Assembly (NCBI GenBank): GCA_964532175.1
Contig: CAZHGP010000009.1
Span: 1 to 38,317 of the forward strand
Length of the DNA: 38,317 bases
Source of the DNA: JAVZCJ01 sp964532175
GTDB taxonomy: Archaea > Thermoproteota > Nitrososphaeria_A > Caldarchaeales > JAVZCJ01
Direction of reading: 5' to 3'
Positions 8,018 to 16,341 of this stretch are shown here, piece after piece (the first letter of the stretch is position 1; each line of letters starts with the position of its first letter). The translations under genes were made by a program, and so were the position numbers. The notes under the pieces were generated by a model. That model saw only the letters and a list, made by a program, of their open reading frames with translations, ran no database searches and was not told the DNA's origin.

Positions 8018-8576
8018 AGATTTGCTTATAAAATTAATAAATACTTCAGAGCTTATGGTTCATTTGGGATATGCAGCAGTAATTTATAATAATAAAGATA
8101 TTGCAAAAGAAGTTTTAGAAATGGAGAAAGAAATTGATGATTTGCATATTAATTTTGAGTTAGAAGTATTAAAGCTAAAAGGAAATGGAGAAAATGAGAA
8201 AAGCATACTTGGATTAATAAGATTAGGATTAATAGCTGAAAGATTATCTGATGCAGCTGCATTAATGGCAGACATAGTTTATAGAGGAATAGAAGCACAT
8301 GATATTTTAAGATTAGCTATTGAAGAAGCTGAAGATACGATAATAATGACTCCTATTAGTGAAGGTAGCATTCTAATAGGTAAATCTATAGCTGAATTAA
8401 ATTTAGAAAGTAAAATAGGAACAAATATTATAGGAATAAAAAGAGGGGATAAATGGATATATAATCCATCAAAAGAAGAAAAGCTTTCTTTAGGAGATGT
8501 AATAATAGCTGAAGGAAATATAGATGGAATAAATATACTTAAAAAAATTGCAAAAGGTAAAAAGAAAAAAATATAA
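7998..8576 (+). CDS. PhoU-like / TrkA-C (RCK-C) domain regulatory protein (COG3273), second copy
   Basis: 192-residue paralogue of the preceding protein with the same architecture: PhoU-like helices at about 5-105 (LLIKLINTSELMVHLGYAA, RLGLIAERLSDAAALMADIV) and RCK-C at about 115-185 (SEGSILIGKSIAELNLESKIG, EKLSLGDVIIAEGN). The GTG at 7998 is preferred over the ATG at 8004 because GAGGTG at 7985-7990 sits 7 nt upstream. The reading frame overlaps the first copy by 20 nt, so translation is probably coupled. The pair most likely assembles into a hetero-oligomer acting on the upstream MgtE-like transporter; this is inferred from gene order. The gene ends convergently with feoB. Confidence 0.85.
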   Translation: MSMEKVEDLLIKLINTSELMVHLGYAAVIYNNKDIAKEVLEMEKEIDDLHINFELEVLKLKGNGENEKSILGLIRLGLIAERLSDAAALMADIVYRGIEAHDILRLAIEEAEDTIIMTPISEGSILIGKSIAELNLESKIGTNIIGIKRGDKWIYNPSKEEKLSLGDVIIAEGNIDGINILKKIAKGKKKKI

Positions 8577-8587
8577 TATAAAAGATT

Positions 8588-10555
8588 TTAAAAAAATAAA
8601 GATAAAATTCTAAAAATTAATCCACCTATAAGTAATGCAAGAAATATATCTATTATTACTATACCTATTGCTTTTTTCAAATTGAATTCTTTTTTTAAAA
8701 CAGCAATTGTTGCTATACATGGAACATAAATCATTGTTACAATAGAGAAAACTATCATTTGAATAGGTGTTAAAATATTATTAAATTCTAATGTTCCAGT
8801 AAGTTCTGAAAGCAATATTAAAGTTAATTCTTTTCTTAAAATTCCAAAAATTAATGGAATTCCAGTAATTTTTGGTAAACCAAGCCAATTAACTATTAAA
8901 GGAGCTATAAAATTATTAATTGGCCAAATCCATCCAGTTAGTATTAAAGCTTCTAATATAGTACTTCCTCCAATAATCAATGGAAATGCTATATATATAA
9001 AATCTTTTGTTCTTACCCAAGTTTTTATAATAATATTTTTTATTAAAGGTAATTTATATGGAGGCATTTCCATTATTAATCCAATTGGCTCTCCTGGTAA
9101 AGCTTTAAAAGCAATTCTACCAAGAATAAAAATTAATATAAGATCGAAAAAATAAAGTGATAATGCTGCATGTAATCCAATGTACTTCCCCACAAGTCCA
9201 AGAATTATAACTGTTCTAGCTGAACAAGGTATTAAAACTGTTACAAAAGCAGCTAAGAAACGCTCTCTTTCAGTTTCCATTATTCTGCATCCAATACATG
9301 CAGGAACATTACATCCATAGCCAAGAAGTAATGGAATAAAAGCTTTACCATGCAATCCAATTTTATGCATAATATTATCCATAAGAAAAGCTGCTCTAGG
9401 AATGTATCCACTATCTTCAAGTATTGCTAATATAATATAGAATGGAATTATATATGGTAAAGCTATTGTTATTCCAGCAATTATTCCTGAAATAATCCCT
9501 TCAATAATTATTTTAGAAAAAATTTGAGGAAGAAAAATTAATAATTCATTAATGATTGGTATTAATATTCCTTCAAAAAAATTTTCTAATATTTCGCTAA
9601 GAAAATTTCCTCCAATGAATACTATACTAAATATAGAGAATATTACAAAAAATAATATTGGATAACCTAAAATTTTATGCGTAGTTATTTCACTTAATCT
9701 TTCTTCTATAGATACTTTTGGAGGAGTAATGATTTTTGTTACTTCTTTTGCTATACGGTTTGCTATTCCATATCTTTCAGAAGCAATAATAATGATAGAT
9801 GATTCTCCATGAATTTTTTCTAATTCTTCTATAACTTTTTCAGAATATGCTAAAACTTCTCTTCCATTTTCATATTCTTGAATTTTCTTTATTATATCAT
9901 CATCTTTTTCAATTAATTTTATAGAAATCCATCTTGAAAGATATTTTCTACAAATTTCTGGAAGCTTTTCATTAATAATATTCTCAAGTTTTTCAATATT
10001 AACTTCAATTTCTTTTCCATATTTTATTTTTAACGGTTTTAATTCTATTTTTTTCTCAATAACATCTATAACTTTAGATAATAATTCTTTAATTCCTTCC
10101 CCTTTAATAGCAACAGTTGGTATTACAGGTACTCCAAGAATTTTTGAAAGTTTTTCTATATCTATTTTAATACCTTTTTTTGTAGCAAAATCCATTTGAT
10201 TTAAAGCTATTATCATTGGTACTTGAAGTTCTAAAAGTTGAATTGTAAAATAGAGATTACGTTCAAGATTAGAAGCATCTATAACATTTATAATTATATC
10301 AGGTTTCTCAATAGCAATATATTCACGAGCAATAATTTCTTCAATAGAAAAAGTTGAAAGAGAATATATTCCAGGTAAGTCAATAATATGAATTTTATAA
10401 CCTTGAAAAAATAATGTTCCTTCAGCTTTTTCAACTGTTTTTCCAGGCCAATTACCTACAACTTGGCTTAAACCAGTAAGTTGATTAAATATTGCAGATT
10501 TACCTACATTTGCATTTCCAGCTAAAGCTATATTTATAATTCTTTCTTTATTCAT
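8588..10555 (-). CDS. feoB: Ferrous iron transport protein B
   Basis: 655-residue Fe2+ transporter with a cytosolic G domain followed by a polytopic membrane domain. The GTPase motifs are G1 GNANVGKS (13-20), the G2 threonine in NWPGKTVE (Thr40), G3 DLPG (59-62) and G4 NQMD (119-122). The membrane part has the FeoB gate pieces, including GCNVPACIGCRIMETERER and IPCSARTVIILGL with conserved Cys residues, and a later matching half (MIYVPCIATIAVLKKE). The length is normal for archaeal FeoB. Its ATG overlaps the end of the wHTH-FeoA gene by 8 nt, and that gene follows the dtxR-like gene by 1 nt. This indicates one dtxR-feoA-feoB operon under iron control. Confidence 0.96.
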   Translation of the reverse strand: MNKERIINIALAGNANVGKSAIFNQLTGLSQVVGNWPGKTVEKAEGTLFFQGYKIHIIDLPGIYSLSTFSIEEIIAREYIAIEKPDIIINVIDASNLERNLYFTIQLLELQVPMIIALNQMDFATKKGIKIDIEKLSKILGVPVIPTVAIKGEGIKELLSKVIDVIEKKIELKPLKIKYGKEIEVNIEKLENIINEKLPEICRKYLSRWISIKLIEKDDDIIKKIQEYENGREVLAYSEKVIEELEKIHGESSIIIIASERYGIANRIAKEVTKIITPPKVSIEERLSEITTHKILGYPILFFVIFSIFSIVFIGGNFLSEILENFFEGILIPIINELLIFLPQIFSKIIIEGIISGIIAGITIALPYIIPFYIILAILEDSGYIPRAAFLMDNIMHKIGLHGKAFIPLLLGYGCNVPACIGCRIMETERERFLAAFVTVLIPCSARTVIILGLVGKYIGLHAALSLYFFDLILIFILGRIAFKALPGEPIGLIMEMPPYKLPLIKNIIIKTWVRTKDFIYIAFPLIIGGSTILEALILTGWIWPINNFIAPLIVNWLGLPKITGIPLIFGILRKELTLILLSELTGTLEFNNILTPIQMIVFSIVTMIYVPCIATIAVLKKEFNLKKAIGIVIIDIFLALLIGGLIFRILSLFF

Positions 10556-11189
10556 TTTCTTTAACCTTTTTTATAAAAATTTTTGATGCCATACCTCTTC
10601 CAATTGCAAGAAATGTTCCTCTAACACATATTTCTACTGGACCATGAAAAGGAGCTTCTTTAACAATTTTTATTTCAGTTCCTGGTGTTAAACCCATTTC
10701 TGCAAGTCTTCTTACTGCACCTTTTCCTCCAAATATGAAAACTATAATCCCTTTTTCACCTTGATGAAGATCTGTTAATGGTAAAGCATCTTCTATTCTT
10801 CCTTCTAAAGATTTTATTTCTTTATAAAATTCATTTAATGATTCATCATCCATTCCATGTTTATAATGCCAATGTTTACGCCAATCTTTTATTTTCCCTT
10901 CAAAAATTTTTGCAATACTATTTAAAAAACTATGATGAATTTTTTCATGTAAATATTTTTCTCTATGATATTGAGTTATTTCTAAACCTTTTTCAGTTAA
11001 TTTTAAAGAATTATTAATTTTTTTAATCAATCCATCTTTTATTGCTATATCTATTGCTTTTTCAATATCTTTTATTGAAACTTTTAATTCTTTAGCTATT
11101 TCATTTAATTTAATTTCTTCATTTTTATTTTCTAAAGTTTTTATAATTTCTAATATTTCTGGAATTAATTCATTAATTTTTTCAGACAT
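10548..11189 (-). CDS. Winged-helix / FeoA-domain protein, degenerate DtxR-like architecture
   Basis: 213 residues. The N-terminal winged helix is at about 10-70 (IKLNEIAKELKVSIKDIEKA, GLIKKI, LKLTEKG). A central helical segment rich in His and Trp spans 73-125 (YHREKYLHEKIHH, WRKHWHYKHGMDDE). The C-terminal FeoA/SH3-like domain is at about 138-210 (GEKGIIVFIFGGKGAVRRLA, EMGLTPGTEIKIV, RGTFLAIGRGMASKIFI). The central part sits where DtxR proteins have their dimerisation and metal domain, so this may be a second, diverged DtxR-family regulator that also serves as the FeoA partner of FeoB. A strong ribosome binding site, AAGGAGG, overlaps the last codons of the upstream dtxR-like gene and gives the start. 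FeoA membership is clear; regulatory activity is inferred. Confidence 0.85.
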   Translation of the reverse strand: MSEKINELIPEILEIIKTLENKNEEIKLNEIAKELKVSIKDIEKAIDIAIKDGLIKKINNSLKLTEKGLEITQYHREKYLHEKIHHSFLNSIAKIFEGKIKDWRKHWHYKHGMDDESLNEFYKEIKSLEGRIEDALPLTDLHQGEKGIIVFIFGGKGAVRRLAEMGLTPGTEIKIVKEAPFHGPVEICVRGTFLAIGRGMASKIFIKKVKENE

Positions 11190-11190
11190 A

Positions 11191-11928
11191 TTAAGCCTCC
11201 TTAGGTTTTACTAAAATATTAGAAGCAATACGCTTGTCTATAGCACATTCTTTCTTAGAAAAAGCAAATTTTACATAAATATTTGATAAATTTTTATTTA
11301 TTACTTGAATTAAAATTCCTGGCAAAATTCCTAAATTAGATAAATAATTTAAAAATTTCTTTTCTTCACTTTTTATTCCAATTATTTCAACAATTTTTCC
11401 AGCATCTATTTCATTTAATGTTTTAAAAAATTCTTTAATTATTTTTCCTGAAGAATTTGGTATAGGTTTTCCATGTGGACAAATTTTAGGATAATTAAGA
11501 ATTTCCTCAATCCTTTTTGCTATACGTTCCGTTATTCCATGCTCCATTATGCAAGCTTCTTTATGCACATTACACCAATCAATTTTTAAAATATCTATAA
11601 GCAATCTTTCTGAAAGTCTATGTTTCCTTAAAACTTTTAAAGCTATTTTTTTACCTTTTATAGTTAACTTAACTCCTTTATAAGGAATATGTTCCACAAA
11701 ACCTATTTTCTCAAAATTTTCAATAGTATTTGTAATAGATCCAGGAGCAACTTTTAATTCTTTAGCAAGATCCATAGTTCTAGCATATCCATATTTTTCT
11801 TCTAAGCGATATATTGCTTCTAAATATTCTTCTGCCTCTCTAGATAAAGAAGGAATTCTTCTCCTTTTGAAATTACTATACTTTTCTCTATATTTAATAG
11901 ATTTTGATAAAGAATTATTCAATTTCAT
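11191..11928 (-). CDS. DtxR/MntR-family metal-dependent transcriptional repressor
   Basis: 245 residues with all three DtxR domains. The winged helix-turn-helix is at about 30-95 (SREAEEYLEAIYRLEE, TMDLAKELKVAPGSITNTI, VKLTIKGKKIA). The metal-binding and dimerisation domain is at about 100-160, with RKHRLSERLL, HKEACIMEH (His122, Glu124, Cys126, Glu129, His130) and CPHGKPIP. The C-terminal SH3/FeoA-like domain is at about 174-242. It should bind Fe2+ or Mn2+ and then repress. It is the first gene of the feo operon and lies 9 bp from a perfect inverted repeat (11937-11958), so it probably represses itself and feoAB. A 25-residue basic N-terminal extension precedes the usual family start; a later start is possible. 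Confidence 0.92.
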   Translation of the reverse strand: MKLNNSLSKSIKYREKYSNFKRRRIPSLSREAEEYLEAIYRLEEKYGYARTMDLAKELKVAPGSITNTIENFEKIGFVEHIPYKGVKLTIKGKKIALKVLRKHRLSERLLIDILKIDWCNVHKEACIMEHGITERIAKRIEEILNYPKICPHGKPIPNSSGKIIKEFFKTLNEIDAGKIVEIIGIKSEEKKFLNYLSNLGILPGILIQVINKNLSNIYVKFAFSKKECAIDKRIASNILVKPKEA

Positions 11929-11936
11929 ATCACTTA

Positions 11937-11958
11937 AAATTACGATTGCTCGTAATTT
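11937..11958. promoter_or_regulatory. Inverted-repeat operator candidate for the dtxR-feo operon
   Basis: Perfect 9-bp arms, AAATTACGA and TCGTAATTT, are separated by TTGC. Read on the minus strand, a TATA-like box (TTTATATTAA, 11981-11990) places the transcription start near 11959, so the repeat begins at about +1 and ends 9 nt before the start codon. That position would let a bound dimer block the polymerase. The size and symmetry suit a DtxR-family dimer. Confidence 0.6.
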
Positions 11959-11980
11959 ATGTATTCAATATGATCTTACT

Positions 11981-11990
11981 TTAATATAAA
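11981..11990 (-). promoter_or_regulatory. TATA-like promoter element of the dtxR-feo operon
   Basis: The minus strand reads TTTATATTAA. It lies about 57 nt before the ATG at 11928 and about 26 nt before the inverted repeat, which is the archaeal TATA-to-start distance. No separate purine-rich BRE was assigned. Confidence 0.45.
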
Positions 11991-12010
11991 TTTTTAAAAA
12001 ATTGGTTTCC

Positions 12011-12571
12011 TTATAAAATATTGATAATCCATTTAATTGAGAAAAAGCCAGCATAACATATTATTAAATATTTAACAATTTTACCTAAAATTGTAGCAAT
12101 AATAAATTTTTTAAAATCATATTTTATTATTCCTGCTAATATTCCAATTATATCAAAAGGAAAAGGGGAAATAGCAAATAAGAAAATAAATATTACTCCA
12201 TATTTATCAATTTTTTTCTTAATTTTTTCTAATTTTTCATTATCTATACTAATTATTTCTCTTCCACCAAAACCAAGAGCATATCCAGTTATTTCCCCTA
12301 AAGCAGAACCTAAACCAGAAGAAAAACCTAATAAAAAAGCTTGAAAAGGATTATTTAAAAATCCAGAAAATAGGAAAATAATAGAAAAAGCAGGTATTGG
12401 AAAAACTATTGTTAAAGAACTTATAAAAGTTAATAAGAAAAAGCCAAAAATACCATAAATAGTAATTATAGATTGTGCTTCAATATTATTAATTAAATAA
12501 TTAGAAAGAAAAGAACTAATAATAATTATTACAATAGCAACTAAAAATATTATTATAGCTGATTTTTTCAT
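12011..12571 (-). CDS. VTT/DedA-family (SNARE-associated type) membrane protein
   Basis: 186 residues with about five hydrophobic segments. The VTT core is visible: IPAFSIIFLFSGFLNNPFQAF, then SGLGSALGEITGYALGFGGRE (about 90-110), a short cytoplasmic amphipathic stretch (EKLEKIKKKIDKYGV), and ISPFPFDIIGILAGIIKYDF with the re-entrant Pro-rich motif, followed by a final span. VTT proteins of the COG1238/COG0398 type are linked to lipid flipping and membrane maintenance; the substrate here is unknown. It is transcribed divergently from the small wHTH-like gene at 12670 and looks monocistronic. Confidence 0.8.
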   Translation of the reverse strand: MKKSAIIIFLVAIVIIIISSFLSNYLINNIEAQSIITIYGIFGFFLLTFISSLTIVFPIPAFSIIFLFSGFLNNPFQAFLLGFSSGLGSALGEITGYALGFGGREIISIDNEKLEKIKKKIDKYGVIFIFLFAISPFPFDIIGILAGIIKYDFKKFIIATILGKIVKYLIICYAGFFSIKWIINIL

Positions 12572-12669
12572 GTAAGATACCTTCTTTATAAGATTTATAA
12601 ATTGCTTTTATTTTTCCTTTAATATAAAGCTTTATTAATTTAAAGTTTTTTATATTTATTAGATTTAAT

Positions 12670-13074
12670 GTGATAAGTATAGAAGAGAAAGTTTTAGAAA
12701 TATTAAAGAATGAAGAAGAAAATGAAAAATATAGATTAATGGCTGATGTTATACGTGTTTTAATTGTAAGTCATGGAATTATTTGGTTAAGTGAATTATA
12801 TATAGATTTAATTAAATACTATAATTTTATTGGAAAAATGGAAAAAATTAAGCCTCAATTATTAAAAGATACTATTAAAAAATTAGAAGAAAAAGAAATT
12901 ATAAAAACTGAAGAAAGAGAAAGAGGTTTTGTAAATAAATATGGAACATATAAAGATTTATTAATAAAAATAATCGATATGAGAAATGTTAGAAATATTT
13001 TAATGAAAGATAAAAAATATGTAGAATATACTTCATATAGACATCGTAAAATGATGGAAGCAATTAGAAAATGA
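12670..13074 (+). CDS. Small helical protein with winged-helix-like features, function unknown
   Basis: 134-residue charged protein. The GTG at 12670 is used because the overlapping ATG at 12668 runs straight into TGA. A segment at about 60-92 (QLLKDTIKKLEEKEIIKTEERERG) reads like the recognition helix and wing of a winged helix-turn-helix. The region in front (RLMADVIRVLIVSHGIIWLS) could supply the first helices. The C-terminus is basic (YTSYRHRKMMEAIRK). No family is recognised. It lies 36 nt upstream of the M20 peptidase gene on the same strand and may be co-transcribed with it and the moa genes. DNA binding is a guess from the helix pattern. Confidence 0.6.
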   Translation: MISIEEKVLEILKNEEENEKYRLMADVIRVLIVSHGIIWLSELYIDLIKYYNFIGKMEKIKPQLLKDTIKKLEEKEIIKTEERERGFVNKYGTYKDLLIKIIDMRNVRNILMKDKKYVEYTSYRHRKMMEAIRK

Positions 13075-13110
13075 TATATTTAAATATTAATTTAAAATAA
13101 GTGTTTAAAA

Positions 13111-14532
13111 ATGAATAGAAGTAAGATTTATAGATATATTGATGAGCATATTAATGAACATATTGCAAAGCTTCAAGAAATTATTAGGCAACCATCAATA
13201 TCAGCTGAAAATATTGGAATAAGAGAATGTGCTGAACTTGTAAAAAAATATTTTGAAGAAATAGGATGCATAGAAACAAAAATTGTTGAAACATCAGGAA
13301 ATCCAGTTGTTTATGGAGAATATAATGCAAATTCTAATAAAACATTAATCGTTTATATGATGTATGATACACAACCAGCTGATGAGCCTGGATGGATAGT
13401 TAATCCTTTTGCTGGAGAAATTATAGATTTAGAGCCATTTGGAAAATGTCTTGTAGCAAGAGGAGCAGTTAATACAAAAGGAGAATTAAGAGCATTCTTA
13501 AATGCATGCGAATCAATTAAAGCTTGTAAAGAAGAAATTCCTATAAATTTAATATTTGTAGCTGAAGGAGAAGAAGAATTAGGAAGCAGACATTTACCAG
13601 AATTTATTAAAAAATATGAGAAAAAATTGAAAGAAGCAAATGGAGTATTTTTCCCATCAGTAGATCAAGATGAGAAAGGAAAAGTTGTAATGAGTCTTGG
13701 AGTAAAAGGGATAATATATTTTGAGCTTGAATTAAATGGAAAAGATTGGGGATATGGCCCTACCGAATTCGACATACATGGAAGTAATAAAGCATGGGTT
13801 GATAGTCCTGCATGGAGAATGATTCAAGCATTATCTACAATGACTACTAAAGATGGAAATACTGTTTTAATAGATGGATTTTATGAAAATGTTGCACCTC
13901 CAAGTCAAGAAGATTTAGAACTTCTTAAAAAAATTGAAGAAACTTTTGATGAAGAAGTAATAAAGAAAGAAATGAAAGTTGAAAGATTTATAAATGATTT
14001 ACATGGAATTGAAGCTTTAAAGAAATATTTGTATTCACCAACATTAAATATAGATGGTATATGGAGTGGATACATTGGTCCAGGAACAAAAACAGTTTTG
14101 CCACATAAAATTGTTGTTAAAATTGATGTTAGACTAGTTCCAAACATGAAAGTAGAAGAAGTTTTACCAAAAATTCGTAAGCATTTAGATAAGCATGGAT
14201 TTAAAGAAATAAAGATTAGAGAATTAGAAACTGGATATGGATGGGCAAAAACAAGTGTTAAAGAAAAAATTGTTCAAGCAATTATAAATTCTTATAGAGA
14301 ATTTGGTTTTGAGCCAGAAATTTGGCCACTCATGGCTGGAAGTGCACCTTTTTGTATGTTTAATCGTGAGCCATTGAATTTACCATTTATTTCTGGAGGA
14401 TTAGGACATGGAGGAAGAGCTCATGCACCAAATGAATATTTAGTAATTCAAGAAGGAAAAAATGTAAAAGGTTTAGCAACATTAGAAAAATCTTATGTTT
14501 CTATGCTTTATAATTTTTCAAAAATGCTTTAA
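13111..14532 (+). CDS. M20-family metallopeptidase homologue with altered metal-binding residues
   Basis: 473 residues, the length of M20A/CNDP-type dipeptidases. The catalytic and lid domain layout is recognisable: IIRQPSISAEN near the N-terminus, YMMYDTQPAD (82-91), ARGAVNTKG (116-124), AEGEEELGS (151-159), SVDQDEKG (183-190) and GHGGRAHAPNEY near the C-terminus. In active family members the first two motifs read GHYDVQP and RGATDNKG or similar. Here the zinc-ligand His is Met84 and the metal-bridging Asp is Asn121. The Glu pair, an Asp and the C-terminal His remain. It may use one metal, another chemistry, or act on an unusual substrate. The stop is 16 nt before moaE, suggesting one transcription unit. 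Confidence 0.8.
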   Translation: MNRSKIYRYIDEHINEHIAKLQEIIRQPSISAENIGIRECAELVKKYFEEIGCIETKIVETSGNPVVYGEYNANSNKTLIVYMMYDTQPADEPGWIVNPFAGEIIDLEPFGKCLVARGAVNTKGELRAFLNACESIKACKEEIPINLIFVAEGEEELGSRHLPEFIKKYEKKLKEANGVFFPSVDQDEKGKVVMSLGVKGIIYFELELNGKDWGYGPTEFDIHGSNKAWVDSPAWRMIQALSTMTTKDGNTVLIDGFYENVAPPSQEDLELLKKIEETFDEEVIKKEMKVERFINDLHGIEALKKYLYSPTLNIDGIWSGYIGPGTKTVLPHKIVVKIDVRLVPNMKVEEVLPKIRKHLDKHGFKEIKIRELETGYGWAKTSVKEKIVQAIINSYREFGFEPEIWPLMAGSAPFCMFNREPLNLPFISGGLGHGGRAHAPNEYLVIQEGKNVKGLATLEKSYVSMLYNFSKML

Positions 14533-14548
14533 AAAGAGGAAAATAAAA

Positions 14549-14980
14549 ATGGGAAGAATAGCTATATTAGGAGAAGAAATTAATTATATTGAAGAAATAG
14601 ATATTATTAGAAAAAAAAGTAAAGATATAGGAGCAATTGCATGCTTTATAGGAATTATTAGAGAACATACTGAAGAAAAAATTGTTAAAAAAGTTTTTTA
14701 TAATCATTATCTTGAATTAGCTTTAAAAAAATTAAATGAAATAAAAGATGAAGCTATGAAAAAATTTAATTTAATAGATTTATCAATAATTCATAGAATT
14801 GGAGAATTAAAACCTGGAGAAATTGCATTATTTATTGCATGCGCATCAATTCATAGAAAAGAAGCTTTTGAAGCTTGTGAATGGATTTTAGAAAAAGTTA
14901 AATTTGAAGCAGCTATATGGAAAAAAGAATATTATGAAAATGGAAAAGAAGAATGGATAAGAGAGATGAAAAATAAATGA
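14549..14980 (+). CDS. moaE: Molybdopterin synthase catalytic subunit
   Basis: 143 residues. MoaE inserts the dithiolene sulphurs into cyclic pyranopterin monophosphate, using MoaD thiocarboxylate. Family signatures are IGIIREHTEEK near residue 35, RIGELKPGEIALFIACASIHRKEAFEACEWI (about 83-113) and FEAAIWKKEYYENG, which contains the catalytic Lys of WKKE. The ATG at 14549 is chosen over an in-frame upstream ATG at 14495, which lies inside the M20 gene: AGAGGA at 14535-14540 is a well-placed ribosome binding site, and the protein then begins at the usual family position. It overlaps moaC by ATGA. No moaD is in the window. Confidence 0.92.
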   Translation: MGRIAILGEEINYIEEIDIIRKKSKDIGAIACFIGIIREHTEEKIVKKVFYNHYLELALKKLNEIKDEAMKKFNLIDLSIIHRIGELKPGEIALFIACASIHRKEAFEACEWILEKVKFEAAIWKKEYYENGKEEWIREMKNK

Positions 14981-15405
14981 TGATAGATATAACAAATAAA
15001 GATATTGTTTATAGAGAAGCTATAGCATATGGTAAAATAAAACTTAGAAAAGAAACTATAAATGCTATTAAAAAAGGGGAAATAAAAAAAGGAGATGTTT
15101 TTACAATAGCAAGAATAGCAACTATTTTAGCAGTAAAAAATACATCTATGTCCATACCTCTTTGTCATAATATACCAATTAATCATGTTGATTTAGATTT
15201 TAAAATTGGAGAAGATTATATAGAAGTTTTTGTGAATGTAAAAGCAAATGCGAAAACAGGTGTTGAAATGGAATCATTACATGGAGTAGCAATAGCTTTA
15301 TTAAATATTTGGGACATGGTAAAATATCTTGAAAAAGATGAAGCAGGAGCATATCCCTATACTAAAATAGAAGAAATTAAAGTTTTAGAAAAAATTAAAA
15401 AGTGA
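14977..15405 (+). CDS. moaC: Cyclic pyranopterin monophosphate synthase
   Basis: 142 residues. MoaC converts the MoaA product, 3',8-cyclo-7,8-dihydro-GTP, to cyclic pyranopterin monophosphate. Conserved features are the start MIDITNKDIVYREAIAYG, SIPLCHNIPI (59-68), KTGVEMESLHGVA (93-105) and WDMVKYLEKDEAGAYPYTKI (112-131) with active-site acidic and Lys residues. It starts within the last codons of moaE (ATGATG at 14977) and its TGA lies inside the first codon region of moaA, so moaE-moaC-moaA are translationally coupled. The pathway supplies molybdenum or tungsten pterin cofactor. Confidence 0.95.
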   Translation: MMIDITNKDIVYREAIAYGKIKLRKETINAIKKGEIKKGDVFTIARIATILAVKNTSMSIPLCHNIPINHVDLDFKIGEDYIEVFVNVKANAKTGVEMESLHGVAIALLNIWDMVKYLEKDEAGAYPYTKIEEIKVLEKIKK

Positions 15406-16325
15406 TAAATTTGCTTATAGATAATTTTGGAAGGCCTGTTAGAAGTTTAAGAATTTCAGTAACTCAAAAATGTAATTATAATTGCATTTATTGCCATATG
15501 GAAGGAATAAAATACAATATATCAAATGAAATGACTCCTAAAGAAATAGAAAGAGTTTCTAGAATACTTGTTAAATTCGATATTAAGAAAGTTAAAATAA
15601 CTGGAGGAGAACCTCTTATTAGAAAAGATATAATTGAAATAATTGAAGCTTTTAAAAAAACTGGAATGAATGAAATTTCTATGAGTACTAATGGTTCTTT
15701 ATTAAAAGAATTAGCTAAACCTTTAAGAAAAGCAGGTTTAAATAGAGTTAATATAAGTTTACCAAGTTTAAAGAAAGAAGTTTATGAATATATAACTGGT
15801 GGAGGAAAAATTGAAAATGCATTAGAAGGAATAGATGCTGCAATTGAAGCAAAATTACTACCAATTAAAATAAATACTGTTATATTAAGAGGAATTAATG
15901 AAAATGAAATATATGATTTTATAAATTTTTCTAAAAATAAAAAAGTTATTTTACAATTAATAGAATTGGTAGAAACAACACCTGATTTTTATAAAAAATA
16001 TCATGTAAATTTGGATAAATATGAAAATGAAATAAAAGAAAAAGCATTAAAAATTGAAATACGTGATTTGCATAATAGAAAGAAATATAAATTAGATAAT
16101 AATGTTGAAATAGAATTTGTTAAACCAATGCATAATAGTTTATTTTGCTTAAAATGTGATCGTATAAGAATTACTCCTGATGGAAAATTTAAAACATGCT
16201 TATTTGTAAATAATGGATTAATAGATTTTTTAACTATTATGAGAAATGAAGAAAATGATGAAAAAATAATCAAATTATTAAAAAGAGCAATATCACTAAG
16301 AAAACCATATTTTAAAAATATTTAG
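15402..16325 (+). CDS. moaA: GTP 3',8-cyclase (radical SAM)
   Basis: 307 residues. This radical SAM enzyme carries out the first step of molybdopterin synthesis on GTP. The N-terminal cluster motif is CNYNCIYC (Cys24, Cys28, Cys31). TGGEPLIRKD (67-76) contacts SAM. The C-terminal cluster has Cys249 and Cys252 in FCLKCDRIRITPDG and Cys266 in KTCLF. The length fits archaeal MoaA. GTG at 15402 overlaps the moaC stop; the TTG at 15411 is the alternative. The gene ends convergently with hsp20, with only 16 nt between stops. Two- or three-codon uncertainty in the start does not affect the call. Confidence 0.95.
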   Translation: MINLLIDNFGRPVRSLRISVTQKCNYNCIYCHMEGIKYNISNEMTPKEIERVSRILVKFDIKKVKITGGEPLIRKDIIEIIEAFKKTGMNEISMSTNGSLLKELAKPLRKAGLNRVNISLPSLKKEVYEYITGGGKIENALEGIDAAIEAKLLPIKINTVILRGINENEIYDFINFSKNKKVILQLIELVETTPDFYKKYHVNLDKYENEIKEKALKIEIRDLHNRKKYKLDNNVEIEFVKPMHNSLFCLKCDRIRITPDGKFKTCLFVNNGLIDFLTIMRNEENDEKIIKLLKRAISLRKPYFKNI

Positions 16326-16341
16326 TTCTTAAATTTTAAGC

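Noticed and set aside
8084..8275. Minus-strand open frame inside the second PhoU/TrkA-C gene
   Set aside because: It lies wholly within a clear coding region and its Ser/Ile/Asn-rich composition is that of an antisense shadow.
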